This document shows positions 28,208 through 40,765 of a DNA stretch of 64,000 nucleotides, piece after piece. The notes below the pieces were generated by a model that ran no database searches, was not told the origin of the DNA, and saw only the letters and a list, made by a program, of their open reading frames with translations. Every line of letters begins with the position of its first letter. Within the stretch, counting starts at the first letter, position 1. Source of the stretch: Nocardia arthritidis (GTDB taxonomy: Bacteria > Actinomycetota > Actinomycetes > Mycobacteriales > Mycobacteriaceae). The stretch lies in contig NZ_CP046172.1 of NCBI RefSeq assembly GCF_011801145.1, positions 248,001 through 312,000 of the forward strand, given 5' to 3'. A program made the position numbers and the translations under genes.

Positions 28208-28801
28208 ATGGTCGTCCGTGATGCATCCGACACCGTTGCCGCAGGTGGCAGCACCAAGCTCGCGATTCGCGACGCCGCAGTGAAGCTGTTCGGCAGCAAG
28301 GGGTTCGAACAGACGAGCCTGCGCGAGGTCGCCGATGCGGTAGGAATCACAAAGGCGTCGCTCTACTATCACTACGCCTCGAAGCTCGATCTGCTCCAGG
28401 CGATCATCGATCCGATCATCGATCACCTGCGCACGATCGTCGACGATCTACCCGCCATCGTCCGCGATGACGACGGCGTGCGGACCGTGCTGCGCCGCCA
28501 CCTGCACGGCATGCTCTCGCACCGGGCCGCGGGCGCGCTGATCGTGCGCGACACCGTCGCCATCGTCAACGCGATGGCCGACCGCCACCCCGATTTCATC
28601 GACACCACCGAGGTGTTGCGCGAATGGCTGGCCGGACCGAACGCCAGCGAGGAGGCGCGGCTGCGCGCCGCGGGTGCGCTGGAGGTGGTCGGCATGGCCC
28701 TGGTGTCCGGCGAGTTCGTGCCGGATGCGACCGATCAGCTGATCGAGGACACATTGCTGGATATGGCCACCGGCGTGCTCATTCCCTGCCACACCGCGTA
28801 G
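28208..28801 (+). CDS. TetR/AcrR family transcriptional regulator
   Basis: 197 aa. N-terminal HTH AAVKLFGSKGFEQTSLREVADAVGITKASLYYHYASK, then an all-helical ligand-binding domain. Divergent from the MMPL pair, which it probably represses through the palindromes at 28115-28140. Ligand unknown; a lipid-type molecule would fit. Confidence 0.92.
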   Translation: MVVRDASDTVAAGGSTKLAIRDAAVKLFGSKGFEQTSLREVADAVGITKASLYYHYASKLDLLQAIIDPIIDHLRTIVDDLPAIVRDDDGVRTVLRRHLHGMLSHRAAGALIVRDTVAIVNAMADRHPDFIDTTEVLREWLAGPNASEEARLRAAGALEVVGMALVSGEFVPDATDQLIEDTLLDMATGVLIPCHTA

Positions 28802-28836
28802 ATTCGACAATCATCCGATCACCCAGGGAGCCGTGA

Positions 28837-29355
28837 GTGCACATCACCGCGAAGGTGGACTACGCGGTGCGGACCTTGTTGGAGATAGCCCGCACCCCGC
28901 GGTTGCGCGCGGCCTCGGTCCCGGTGGTCGATTCGCTGCACTCCTGCCCGTCCCCGGCCACCACCCTCACCACCAAGGCCGACGCCATCTCCAGCGCACA
29001 GCAGATCCCGCCGAAGGTGCTGGAAACCGTGCTGTCCGAGCTGCGCCGGGCCGGGCTCGTGGTGAGCAGGCGCGGGCCGGACGGCGGCTACTGGCTGGCC
29101 AAACCGCCGAAGGAGATTTCGGTCGCCGATGTGATCCGTGCGATCGAGGGGCCGCTCGCCTCGGTACGCGGCCAGCGTCCGGAGGATGTCAGCTATCCGG
29201 GCATCGCCGAACCGCTGCAGAAGGTGTGGATCGCACTGCGGGTCAATATTCGCGCGGTCCTGGAGAACGTCTCGATCGAGGACATCGCCGAGGGACGGCT
29301 GCCCGCCTTCGTCGAGTCGCTCACCGAGGATCCGGGCGCCTGGGCGCGCAGATAG
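28837..29355 (+). CDS. Rrf2 family transcriptional regulator
   Basis: 172 aa. Winged-helix opening HITAKVDYAVRTLLEIAR, recognition region AQQIPPKVLETVLSELRRAGLVVSRRGPDGGYWLAKP and ISVADVIRAIEGPL are Rrf2 features. A roughly 25-residue insertion (ASVPVVDSLHSCPSPATTLTTK) separates helix 1 from the HTH. The three-Cys cluster of IscR/NsrR is absent, so it probably does not bind an Fe-S cluster. The GTG at 28837 follows 'agggag'. Lies 70 bp before an ABC exporter operon and may control it. Confidence 0.88.
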   Translation: MHITAKVDYAVRTLLEIARTPRLRAASVPVVDSLHSCPSPATTLTTKADAISSAQQIPPKVLETVLSELRRAGLVVSRRGPDGGYWLAKPPKEISVADVIRAIEGPLASVRGQRPEDVSYPGIAEPLQKVWIALRVNIRAVLENVSIEDIAEGRLPAFVESLTEDPGAWARR

Positions 29356-29424
29356 GACGGCAACGATGCAGGTCAAAAAGCCGCGCGACGCCTGTCACAG
29401 TTTGCCGGTAGCCTGCCTTCCATC

Positions 29425-31154
29425 ATGCTGATCCGACTGCTCCGCACCTATCTGGCCCCCTACCGCGCCCAGCTGGCGGGGGTCGTTGCGCTGCAATTGG
29501 TCTCGGTTATCGCGATGCTCTATCTGCCGAGCCTCAACGCCGATCTGATCGATCGCGGCGTCACGAAGGGCGATATCGGCTACATCTGGACCAGCGGCCT
29601 GTGGATGCTCTTGGTGAGCGGCGTGCAGATCATCGCCTCGGCCTCGTCGGTGTATCTGGGCGCGCAGACGGCGATGAGCGCGGGCCGGGATCTGCGCGGC
29701 GCCGTGCTGCACCGGGTCGGCACCTTCTCCGCGCGCGAGGTCGGCCAATTCGGCGCGCCCTCGCTGATCACCAGGAATACCAACGACATTCAGCAGGTGC
29801 AGCTGCTCATCGTGATGTCGGTGACCATCCTGGTGATGGCGCCCATCATGTGTGTCGGCGGCATCGTGATGGCGCTGCGCCAGGACCTGAAACTGTCCTG
29901 GCTGCTGCTGGTCGCGGTGCCGTTGCTGGCGCTGTGCATGGGCTTCCTGGTCGCGCGCATGGTGCCCGGTTTCCGGGCCATGCAGGCCAGGATCGACGGC
30001 GTCAATCGCGTTCTGCGCGAACAGATCACCGGGATCCGGGTGGTGCGCGCCTTCGTCCGGGAGCGGCAGGAGACCTGGCGTTTCGGGGTGGCCAATACCG
30101 AACTCACCGATGCCGCACTGCGGGTCGGGCGGCTGCAGGCGCTGATGTTCCCGCTGGTGATGCTGATCAGCAACGTCACATCGGTGGCGGTGATCTGGTT
30201 CGGCGGGCACGCGATCGATAGCGGCGAGATGCAGATCGGCTCGCTCACCGCGATGCTCACCTACATCATGCAGATCCTGATGGCCGTGATGATGGCCTCG
30301 TTCCTGGCCATGATGGCGCCGCGCGCCGCGGTCTCCGCCGACCGGATCGGCGAGGTGCTGGCCACCGAATCCTCGGTGCTGCCACCGCGTTTGCCGCAGC
30401 CGTTCAAATCCGATCCAGCCGAGGTGGACTTCCAGTTCGCCGAATTCTGCTTTCCGGGCGCGCAACAGCCGGTGCTGCGGGCCATCCGGTTCGCGGTGCA
30501 GCCGGGCACCACGACGGCGATCGTCGGCTCGACCGGCTCCGGAAAAACCACGCTGCTCAACCTGATTCCGCGTTTGATCGACGTCACCGACGGCGCGGTC
30601 TACGTGGGCGGCACCGATGTGCGCCACCTCGATCTGGAGCAGCTGCGCGGCGTGATCGGCCTGGTGCCGCAGAAGGCGTATTTGTTCTCCGGCACCGTCG
30701 CGAGCAATCTGCGCTACGGCGATCCCGAGGCCACCGACGAGGAACTGTGGCGCTGCCTGGAGATCGCGCAGGCCGCCGACTTCGTCCGTGATATGCCGCA
30801 GGGCTTGGAAACGCCGGTCGCGCAGGGCGGTACGACGGTGTCCGGCGGGCAGCGGCAGCGGCTGGCGATCGCGCGGGCGCTGGTGCGCAAACCGCGGATC
30901 TACCTGTTCGACGATTCGTTCTCCGCGCTCGATGTCGCCACCGACGCCCGGCTGCGCGAGGCGCTGCGCCCGGAGACCAGGAACGCCGCGGTCATCATTG
31001 TGGCGCAACGCATTACAACCATTCGCGACGCCGATCAGATCTTGGTCCTCGAGGACGGTGAGATGGTCGGGCTCGGCACCCATGAGCAACTGCTGCGCGA
31101 CTGCCCCTGCTATCAGGAGATCGTCGAGTCCCAGCTCAGCGCGGAGGAGGTGCG

Positions 31155-31158
<4 letters not shown>
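29425..31158 (+). CDS. ABC exporter half-transporter, degenerate-site partner (second pair)
   Basis: 577 aa, six-helix exporter domain plus NBD. Walker A GSTGSGKTTLL near 366, signature VSGGQRQRLAIARAL near 469, Walker B IYLFDDSFSALD near 492 with Asp then Ser where Glu is expected: a non-catalytic site. ATG at 29425 has no clear ribosome site. Overlaps the partner gene by GTGA. Same asymmetric design as the pair at 13361-17094. Confidence 0.93.
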
Positions 31159-34381
<3,223 letters not shown>

Positions 34382-34465
34382 ACCCTTGCGCCCACGGGGA
34401 TGGTAGGGAGGCGAAGCCGACCGGGGGCGGGTGAACACAGCCGTCTTTCGCCGGGGCGGCCAGGG

Positions 34466-35242
34466 TCAGTTGTACAGCGCGGAGGTCGGCCGCGGCGCGT
34501 AACTGGGTTCGCGCTTCTTCAGGAAGGCGATGCACCGGTAGCTGATCGGCAGAATCATCATCTCCACCAGCGTCTTCCAGAGGAAGCCGACGATCAGGTA
34601 GTTCAGGAAGTCCGGCCAGGTGTGAATGCCGATGGCGGTGGCCGCGATCGAGCAGAACACCAGCGTGTCGCCGAATTCGCCCGCCACCGTCGAGCCGAGC
34701 AGCCGTGCCCACAGGTGTTTCTCCTTGGTGCGCTCCTTGATCAGCACCAGGGTCACCGAGTTGAGGAATTGGCCGATGAAATAGCCGGCCAGCCCGGCGA
34801 GGACCAGCTGCGGTGTGGTGCCGACGACGGTGCGGAAGGCCGCCTGATTCTCATAGAAGTCGGCGGCAGGCAGGCCGATGGCGATCCAGAAACAGCCGAC
34901 CATCAGCAGCAGGCAGGCGAATCCGTAGTAGACCGCGCGGCGGGTGGCCCGGAATCCGTAAACCTCGCTGAGCACGTCGCCGATCACATAGGCCAGCGGG
35001 AAAAGGAAGAATGCGCCGTCGGTGTTGATCGGCAGCACCTGGAATGGGCCCCACGCCACCGTATGTCCGGTGAAGAAGGCGACGCCCTTGGTGGCGCAGA
35101 TATTCGAGATGATCAGCGTCGCGGTGAATACCGCGACGATCGGCGTGTAATAACCCCCCGCGGCGTCGGCGAATGCTGCGTGCTCGGCCGCGGGGTGCCC
35201 AGACCCCTCGTCGACGTCTACGGGTGTTCTCGTCTCACTCAC
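34466..35242 (-). CDS. Queuosine precursor transporter, YhhQ/VUT family
   Basis: About 258 aa with six or seven membrane helices. Family motifs ICATKGVAFF, FFLFPLAYVIGDVLSEVYGF, GEFGDTLVFCSIA and FLWKTLVEMMILPI are those of YhhQ/QueT-like importers of preQ0/preQ1. Convergent with tgt, which uses the imported base. The GTG at 35242 (VSETRTPVDVD) is taken as start; there is no convincing ribosome site. Confidence 0.9.
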   Translation of the reverse strand: MSETRTPVDVDEGSGHPAAEHAAFADAAGGYYTPIVAVFTATLIISNICATKGVAFFTGHTVAWGPFQVLPINTDGAFFLFPLAYVIGDVLSEVYGFRATRRAVYYGFACLLLMVGCFWIAIGLPAADFYENQAAFRTVVGTTPQLVLAGLAGYFIGQFLNSVTLVLIKERTKEKHLWARLLGSTVAGEFGDTLVFCSIAATAIGIHTWPDFLNYLIVGFLWKTLVEMMILPISYRCIAFLKKREPSYAPRPTSALYN

Positions 35243-35369
35243 GGAGGCCAATTCTGCCGGAGTGCCGCGCGTACGGTGCACTGACCAGTTCTTTCGACCA
35301 CCCCAAGGTGTTCAAGGCCCACACCTTATGCGGTATCGGTGACCCGCATCCTTGGAATACTCTGGGCCA

Positions 35370-35876
35370 ATGACGAATCCCGGCGATTCCGACGAATGGT
35401 GGAAGCAGTACGGCGGACAAGGAGTCTCGCCGGAATCCGGTATCCCCAGCGCGTCCCCGCAGCAGCCCTACCCACCCTCGGTGCCGCAGTATCCGCAACA
35501 GCCGGTGACTCCGCCGCCGCAACAGCAGCAGGCGTACCCGAGTTATCCGCAGTCGCAACCGAATCCGTACGGCCAGCCCAACTACGCCTATCAGGCCCCG
35601 CCGCCCTACCAGCCCTACGGCTATCCGCAGCAGCAGGGCACCAACGGTATGGCCATCGGCGCGCTGATCTCCTCGTTGGTCGGGTTCGCCACCTGTGGCA
35701 TCGGATCGATCGTCGGGATCATCCTCGGCGTTGTGTCGTTGAACCAGATCAAACAGTCGGGTCAGGATGGCCGCGGTATGGCGCTCGCCGGCATCTGGAT
35801 CGGGATCGGCGCGGTGGTCCTCGCGGTGTTGTGGTTCTTGGTGGTCATCATCAGCGCCGCATCGGGAAGTCATTGA
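35370..35876 (+). CDS. DUF4190 membrane protein with Pro/Gln/Tyr-rich N-terminus
   Basis: 168 aa. A low-complexity cytoplasmic-type N-terminus of about 90 residues rich in P, Q and Y (YPQQP, YPSYPQ, YGYPQQQ repeats) is followed by two membrane helices around GRGMALAGIWIGI, the DUF4190 pattern. ATG 35370 chosen; the frame is open six codons upstream. It shares a terminator with the convergent RDD gene, which has a similar N-terminal low-complexity region. Function unknown. Confidence 0.85.
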   Translation: MTNPGDSDEWWKQYGGQGVSPESGIPSASPQQPYPPSVPQYPQQPVTPPPQQQQAYPSYPQSQPNPYGQPNYAYQAPPPYQPYGYPQQQGTNGMAIGALISSLVGFATCGIGSIVGIILGVVSLNQIKQSGQDGRGMALAGIWIGIGAVVLAVLWFLVVIISAASGSH

Positions 35877-35886
35877 CCTGAACGAA

Positions 35887-35919
35887 AAAGGGGCGCATCG
35901 GAATCCGATGCGCCCCTTT
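35887..35919. terminator. Bidirectional terminator
   Basis: aaaggggcgcatcgg-aat-ccgatgcgccccttt: 15-bp perfect arms flanked by A and T runs, so it can stop transcription of both the DUF4190 gene and the RDD gene. Confidence 0.95.
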
Positions 35920-35935
35920 CAGCTCGGTGTCGGCG

Positions 35936-36649
35936 TCAGGCCTTGACGACCTGGGTGCCGCCGGCGAATTTATCGTGCCAGCCCTGCTTGTTCGGGTCGT
36001 TCGAGATGGTGATCATGATGTAGATCGCCAGACCCAGCGAGACCAGGCCACCGATGCACGGGATGATGCTCGCGGCGACGAACAGGTTGCGCTTGAACGA
36101 GACCTCGGGGGTGATCTTGGGCGCGCCGCCGGGCGCGAGCACCTTGAGGCCGAGGATCTTCTTGCCGAGGGTGGTGCCCTGGCTGGTCTCCATACCGACG
36201 AAGTAGCCGAGCTCGACGACGGTCCACAGAATGCTGAAGCCGATGGTCAGGCCGAGCGAGCTGCGCAGGAGCGCGTAAATGATGATGTACGGGATGTACA
36301 GGATCAGGAAGTCGATGACCCGGGCGCCGATGCGCGTGCCGAGGTCACCGGCCTGGCCGCCGAAGCCCTGACCGCCGAATCCGGGCTGACCCGGGTACTG
36401 GGCGTACGGCTGCTGACCGAACTGGTCCTGCGGCTGCCCGTAGGACTGCTGGCCGAACTGGTCCTGGCCGTACGGCTGCTGACCGTAGGGCTGCTGCTGA
36501 CCGTACTGTGGCTGGCCGTACTGCGGCTGCCCGCCTTGCGGATACTGTCCGCCCTGCGGATATTGCTGGCCGCCGCCTTGGGGGTACGGCTGCCCGTACG
36601 GCTGCCCGCCCTGCGGATACTGGTTGGGGTCGTACCCACCGCTTGTCAT
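35936..36649 (-). CDS. RDD family membrane protein with Gly/Gln/Tyr-rich N-terminus
   Basis: 237 aa. Residues 1-100 are low complexity, built of YGQ, YPQGG and FGQQ units. The RDD domain follows: LGTRIGARVIDFLIL (the Arg-Asp signature), TLGKKILGLKVL and a final helix pair. RDD proteins are small membrane proteins of uncertain, possibly ion-transport, function. The low-complexity tail is like those seen on actinobacterial membrane proteins that self-associate. Confidence 0.88.
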   Translation of the reverse strand: MTSGGYDPNQYPQGGQPYGQPYPQGGGQQYPQGGQYPQGGQPQYGQPQYGQQQPYGQQPYGQDQFGQQSYGQPQDQFGQQPYAQYPGQPGFGGQGFGGQAGDLGTRIGARVIDFLILYIPYIIIYALLRSSLGLTIGFSILWTVVELGYFVGMETSQGTTLGKKILGLKVLAPGGAPKITPEVSFKRNLFVAASIIPCIGGLVSLGLAIYIMITISNDPNKQGWHDKFAGGTQVVKA

Positions 36650-36695
36650 ATTCAGTCCTCGTCAGATGATCTGTAGATCGGGTCGCTTGCGTACG

Positions 36696-37613
36696 TTACG
36701 GATATCGGCTGGGTTGCAACAACCCATTCTCATCGAGTATCCAGGGTTCCGCGGGTAGGCGGGCCGGGTCGAATTGTTCCAGTAGCTCGGCCGATGTGCC
36801 TGCTCGCAGGCCGAGTGATGCGGTCAGCGCGCTGACCACCTGCTCCGGTGTCTCGCCCAGCGCGAACTGGTCGGCGAGGGTGACCGCGCCGTCGCGTTTG
36901 GCCAGTCGCTGCCCCTTGGCATTGAGTACCAGCGGGACGTGCGCGTAGCGCGGGACCGGCAGGTCGAGCAGCGTCGCGAGATAGGCCTGGCGCGGTGTCG
37001 ACGGCAGCAGGTCGTCGCCGCGCACCACCTGATCGATGCCCTGGTCGGCGTCGTCGACCACCACCGCCAGGTTGTATGCGGGCACACCGTCGGTGCGGCG
37101 CAGCACCACATCGTCGACCGGTCCGCGGTACGGGCCGTGTAGTTCGTCGATGATGTCGAATTCGCTGATGTCGGCGCGTAACCGCAGGGCGGGCGTGCGG
37201 CCCGCCGCGATGAATTCGGCGCGCGCGTCGGCGGTCAGCGCGCGGCAGGTGCCCGGATATGCGCCCATCGGGCCGTGTGGTGCGGTCGCGGCCTGCTGAA
37301 TTTCCCTTCTGGTGCAGAAGCATTCATAGGTGCGGCCCGCCGCGGTGAGCCGGTCGATGGCGGCGGCATACTTCTCGAGCCGGTCCGACTGGCGGACCAC
37401 CGGACCGTCCCAGTCGATGCCGAGCGCGGTGAGGTCGGCCAGTTGACGCTCGGCGGCACCGGGGCGGACCCGGTCGAGATCATCGATTCGGAGCAGGAAG
37501 CGCCGCCCGGTCGACCGGGCGAAGGCCCAGGCCAGCAGCGCGGTGCGCAGATTGCCCAGGTGCAGGTCGCCGGACGGGCTCGGGGCGTAGCGGCCCGCGC
37601 CGCGCTCAGTCAT
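36696..37613 (-). CDS. gluQ: Glutamyl-Q tRNA(Asp) synthetase
   Basis: About 305 aa, a truncated GluRS without an anticodon-binding domain that attaches glutamate to the queuosine of tRNA-Asp. RYAPSPSGDLHLGNLRTALLAW is the HIGH-type motif, RLAKRDGA the KMSKS-type motif, and CFCTRRE...YPGTCR the zinc site. Strengthens the queuosine theme set by tgt and the YhhQ transporter 2-4 kb upstream. Start taken at ATG 37613 (MTERGAGRYAPSP); ATG 37619 is equivalent. The frame extends into a dispersed repeat beyond 37650, which is not part of the protein. Confidence 0.93.
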   Translation of the reverse strand: MTERGAGRYAPSPSGDLHLGNLRTALLAWAFARSTGRRFLLRIDDLDRVRPGAAERQLADLTALGIDWDGPVVRQSDRLEKYAAAIDRLTAAGRTYECFCTRREIQQAATAPHGPMGAYPGTCRALTADARAEFIAAGRTPALRLRADISEFDIIDELHGPYRGPVDDVVLRRTDGVPAYNLAVVVDDADQGIDQVVRGDDLLPSTPRQAYLATLLDLPVPRYAHVPLVLNAKGQRLAKRDGAVTLADQFALGETPEQVVSALTASLGLRAGTSAELLEQFDPARLPAEPWILDENGLLQPSRYP

Positions 37614-37655
37614 CGGCATGCCGGACGGTATGGATCGATCGCACGGTCGCCATGG

Positions 37656-37713
37656 TAGGCGTACCTTCGCATCCGCTCCGGCCGTGCGCGGGCTGTGGAC
37701 GGCTTCGCCGCCC
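37656..37713. repeat. Dispersed intergenic repeat, copy A
   Basis: About 58 bp (taggcgtacct...tccgctccggcc...gggct.tggacggcttcgccg) found again in inverted orientation at 42691-42744 with a few mismatches. Both copies are intergenic and contain an internal hairpin (cggcttcgccg). Confidence 0.7.
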
Positions 37714-37764
37714 ATTCGGCGGATGTCCGTATTTCACTTCGGCCGCGGGCGGCCTGGTACAAGG

Positions 37765-38262
37765 TCATGCCGGGTCGGCGCCCGCGACGCGCAATCGCGG
37801 TTTCAGTTGCTCCGCATCGATCTTTTTGTCCGAATCGATGGCATTTAACAGTGCATCGGCGTAGTTGATCAATCCGGGTTGATCTATTTCGTAAGGCACG
37901 CCTTCCTCGGACGTATAGGAGGACAAGCGAGTAACCGCACGTGTCAGTAGTGTCCGCGCGCCCTTCCGATTCCCGCGTTGGATGTGGGTGAGCCCGACCG
38001 CCAACTGGGCGAGGCCCTGCCACAGCATCCTTTCGGCGAACGGGCCGTTCTTCCATGCGGCCTCCAATACCTCGTGTGCGTTGAATGCGAGACCCTGGTC
38101 CAGCAGTTGCTGGGCGAAGGTCAGTGTTTGCTGGGGTGGTAGTTCGAGATCGTCCGGAATTCGCTCGACGCCGACGCTGCCCGGCGGCAGCGGTCGGCCG
38201 AAGCTGTCCCGTGGGCGGGCATTACGGGCGCGACCAGACTCGTCGCGAGCACGTTCAACCAT
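37765..38262 (-). CDS. DUF309 domain protein
   Basis: About 165 aa. The helical DUF309 signature FAQQLLDQGLAFNAHEVLEAAWK...MLWQGLAQLAVGLTHIQRGNRKGARTLL is complete. Soluble; function unknown. ATG 38262 (MVERARDESG) preceded by 'gatgagaaac'. Confidence 0.85.
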   Translation of the reverse strand: MVERARDESGRARNARPRDSFGRPLPPGSVGVERIPDDLELPPQQTLTFAQQLLDQGLAFNAHEVLEAAWKNGPFAERMLWQGLAQLAVGLTHIQRGNRKGARTLLTRAVTRLSSYTSEEGVPYEIDQPGLINYADALLNAIDSDKKIDAEQLKPRLRVAGADPA

Positions 38263-38679
38263 GTTTCTCATCTTCCACGGTATCCGCGCCCGGCGCTCGT
38301 CCCGTCGGATCGTCACGGGAATATCGACGGATCACGGAGCAATCACGTCCGCTAAAATCGTGGCGATTTAACGCCATATGGAATTAGTGCCTATGGTTAG
38401 CAATGTTTCCGCAACATTTGGTCTTCGCAATGTTGGCAGTTGTGATACTTGAATAGACAAGAGCCGAGCAAACTTTCGTCGAACCTGCTAGTGTTCTGCG
38501 TGGGGGTAACCCCGGGAGATGTATTGCATCTCCGAGTGCAGAGCGATCACAACGCACCGTTAAAGTTGCGCGCTGCCACCAGGCGCACCGCGGTATTCGG
38601 CGTTTCGTAGCCGGGTGCGGTGCAGTACGAACGATGTCAGAAGAAATCTGGTTCTCGACGCAGCAAAGGAGCTAGTGCC
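38263..38679. other. Comparatively A/T-rich intergenic region
   Basis: 417 bp with no supportable gene. 38350-38480 is markedly A/T richer than its surroundings, a likely divergent promoter zone for the DUF309 and DUF397 genes. A small hairpin gagatg-tatt-catctc lies near 38517-38532. No XRE-type regulator, the usual DUF397 partner, is encoded here. Confidence 0.55.
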
Positions 38680-38889
38680 GTGAAAGTTGATTCGACCGGT
38701 GCCGCGTGGCGTAAGAGCAGCCACAGCGGTCCGGATGGGAACTGCGTGGAAGTGGCATTTCTCGTCGATGGCAATGTCGCGGTCCGGGACACCAAGGACA
38801 ACGGAATCGGCCCGATGTTGGCGTTCACCCCCGGGGAGTGGGACGCGTTTCTAAGCGACATCTCCGTGGGGGAGTTCCGGCGCGCCTGA
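38680..38889 (+). CDS. DUF397 domain protein
   Basis: 69 aa. WRKSSHSGPDGNCVEVAFLVDGNVAVRDTKDNGIGPMLAFTPGEWDAFL is the whole DUF397 domain. GTG 38680 follows 'aaaggagctagtgcc'. These small actinobacterial proteins usually sit beside an XRE regulator and are thought to be regulatory partners or antitoxin-like; the partner is absent here, and the only XRE gene in the window is at 57092. Confidence 0.9.
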   Translation: MKVDSTGAAWRKSSHSGPDGNCVEVAFLVDGNVAVRDTKDNGIGPMLAFTPGEWDAFLSDISVGEFRRA

Positions 38890-38920
38890 GCACTTCGGTC
38901 ACGTCCGAACAGGCAGTGTG

Positions 38921-38949
38921 GGCCCCGGGTCACCATCGGACTCGGGGCC
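38921..38949. terminator. Bidirectional terminator
   Basis: ggccccgggt...actcggggcc, 10-bp arms with one G-U pair, between the convergent DUF397 and qcrB genes. Confidence 0.75.
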
Positions 38950-38965
38950 TTCGTCTGCCCCCGCC

Positions 38966-40606
38966 TCAATGTCGCGAACCATTCCCGGTCGTCTCGTCCT
39001 GCACACGGCGCAATACCGCGAGCTGATTGCGTTCCTGGGCGTGATCCTCGGCCAGGTTGCGCTCCGATTCCGCCACCGGGTCGGCCCGGAAGAACGCGCC
39101 GGTGCCGGGTTTGCCTGCCAGGCCGAGCTTGTTCATCTTCTTCGGAACCGGTGCGCCCTGATATTCCAGGGGGATCGGATGTCCGTGATCATCGACCGGG
39201 CCGAGCGGCTGATGCAGTTCGATGTATTCACCGTCGGGCAGCCTGCGGATGACGCCGGTCTCGATGCCGTGCTCGAGCACCGCCCGATCGCTGCGCTGCA
39301 GGCCGATGCAGAACCGGTAGGCGGCGAAGTATGCCAGCGGCGGCAGTACCAGGATGCCGATCCGGCCCACCCAGGTCGTCGCGTTCAGCGAGACGTTGAA
39401 TTTATAGGCGACGATGTCGTTCACACAGGACAGCGTCAACGTCAGATAGAAGGCGATGACCATGGCGCCGATCGCGGTGCGCACCGGAACGTCGCGGGGG
39501 CGCTGCAGCAGATTGTGTCTGGCGTAATCCCTGGTAAGACGGCGCTCGATCCACGGATAGGTGATGAGCAGCGTGAACACCAGACCCATGGTCAGCGCGC
39601 CCCAGACCGGACCGGGCACGGTGTGCCCGCCGATGTAGATTTCCCAGGCCGGGACGAGGCGCATCATGCCGTCGGTCCACATCATGTAGAAGTCCGGCTG
39701 GGAGCCCGCCGAGACCTGGGAGGGGTTGTAGGGGCCCATATTCCAGATCGGGTTGATCTGCAGCAGGCCGCCCATCAGCGCGAGCACGCCGAGGGTGAAT
39801 GCGAAGAACGCGCCCTGATCCAGTGAGAACACCGGCACGATCCGCACCCCGATGACGTTCTTCTCGCTGCGCCCCGGCCCGGGGAACTGGGTGTGCTTCT
39901 GATACCAGACCAGCGCGACATGCGCCGCGATCAGCGCGAGCATAATTCCGGGGATCAGCAGGACGTGTGCGATGAACAGGCGCGGAATGATGATATTGCC
40001 CGGGTAGTCGCCGCCGAAGATCAGCCAGTGCATCCAGGTGCCGATGATCGGCAGGCCGAGGGTGATCGAGGAGAACGCCGCGCGCAGGCCGGTGCCGGAA
40101 AGTAGATCGTCGGGCAGCGAATAGCCGAAGTAACCCTCGAACATGGCCAGGATCAACAGGATCGAGCCGATCACCCAGTTCGCCTCGCGGGGTTTGCGGA
40201 ATGCGCCGGTGAAGAAGATGCGGAACAGGTGCACGATGATCGATGCCGCGAAAAGCAGTGCGGCCCAGTGATGTACCTGCCGGACGAACAGGCCGCCGCG
40301 CACCTCGAAGGAGATGTTCAGCGCGGTCTCGTACGCCCGCGACATATTAACGCCGCGCAACGGCTGATAGGCGCCGTTGTAGACGACGTCGCTCATTGAT
40401 GGATCGAAGAAGAGCGTCAGATAGATCCCGGACAGGATCAGGATGATGAAGCTGTACAGCGCGATCTCGCCGAGCAGGAACGACCAGTGTGTCGGAAAGA
40501 CCTTGTTGATCGAGCGTTTGACGAAGGCCGCGGCCTTGTACCGCTCGTCGAAGTCGTTGGCCTGTGCGCCCGCTATGCGGCCTACTGTGCCTGCCATGAC
40601 CGTCAC
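38966..40606 (-). CDS. qcrB: Cytochrome bc1 complex cytochrome b subunit, stand-alone copy
   Basis: 546 aa, the full length of actinobacterial QcrB. Haem-ligand His pairs are in [20 protein letters not shown] and HWLIFGGD...[24 protein letters not shown]. The actinobacterial PDFYMMW motif stands in the Qo-site 'PEWY' position. The C-terminal extension ends in a charged Glu/Asp/Arg tail. In actinobacteria qcrB normally ends a ctaE-qcrCAB operon; here there is no qcrC or qcrA on either side, so this is probably an extra copy. GTG 40606 with 'aggggcggg' upstream; ATG 40597 is the alternative. Confidence 0.95.
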   Translation of the reverse strand: MTVMAGTVGRIAGAQANDFDERYKAAAFVKRSINKVFPTHWSFLLGEIALYSFIILILSGIYLTLFFDPSMSDVVYNGAYQPLRGVNMSRAYETALNISFEVRGGLFVRQVHHWAALLFAASIIVHLFRIFFTGAFRKPREANWVIGSILLILAMFEGYFGYSLPDDLLSGTGLRAAFSSITLGLPIIGTWMHWLIFGGDYPGNIIIPRLFIAHVLLIPGIMLALIAAHVALVWYQKHTQFPGPGRSEKNVIGVRIVPVFSLDQGAFFAFTLGVLALMGGLLQINPIWNMGPYNPSQVSAGSQPDFYMMWTDGMMRLVPAWEIYIGGHTVPGPVWGALTMGLVFTLLITYPWIERRLTRDYARHNLLQRPRDVPVRTAIGAMVIAFYLTLTLSCVNDIVAYKFNVSLNATTWVGRIGILVLPPLAYFAAYRFCIGLQRSDRAVLEHGIETGVIRRLPDGEYIELHQPLGPVDDHGHPIPLEYQGAPVPKKMNKLGLAGKPGTGAFFRADPVAESERNLAEDHAQERNQLAVLRRVQDETTGNGSRH

Positions 40607-40765
40607 CCCGCCCCTGGGAGAGTGGTACGTGTTCTACTACAGACGGTAGCAGGTATGATCGCCGGAATCGATGGGGTTTGCTCAATCCGCTTGTGGATCA
40701 AGATCATTCACGGGTGGCCGCGACCAGTGGGTGGCCGCGGTAGCCGTCCCCGATATGGTCGTTCG

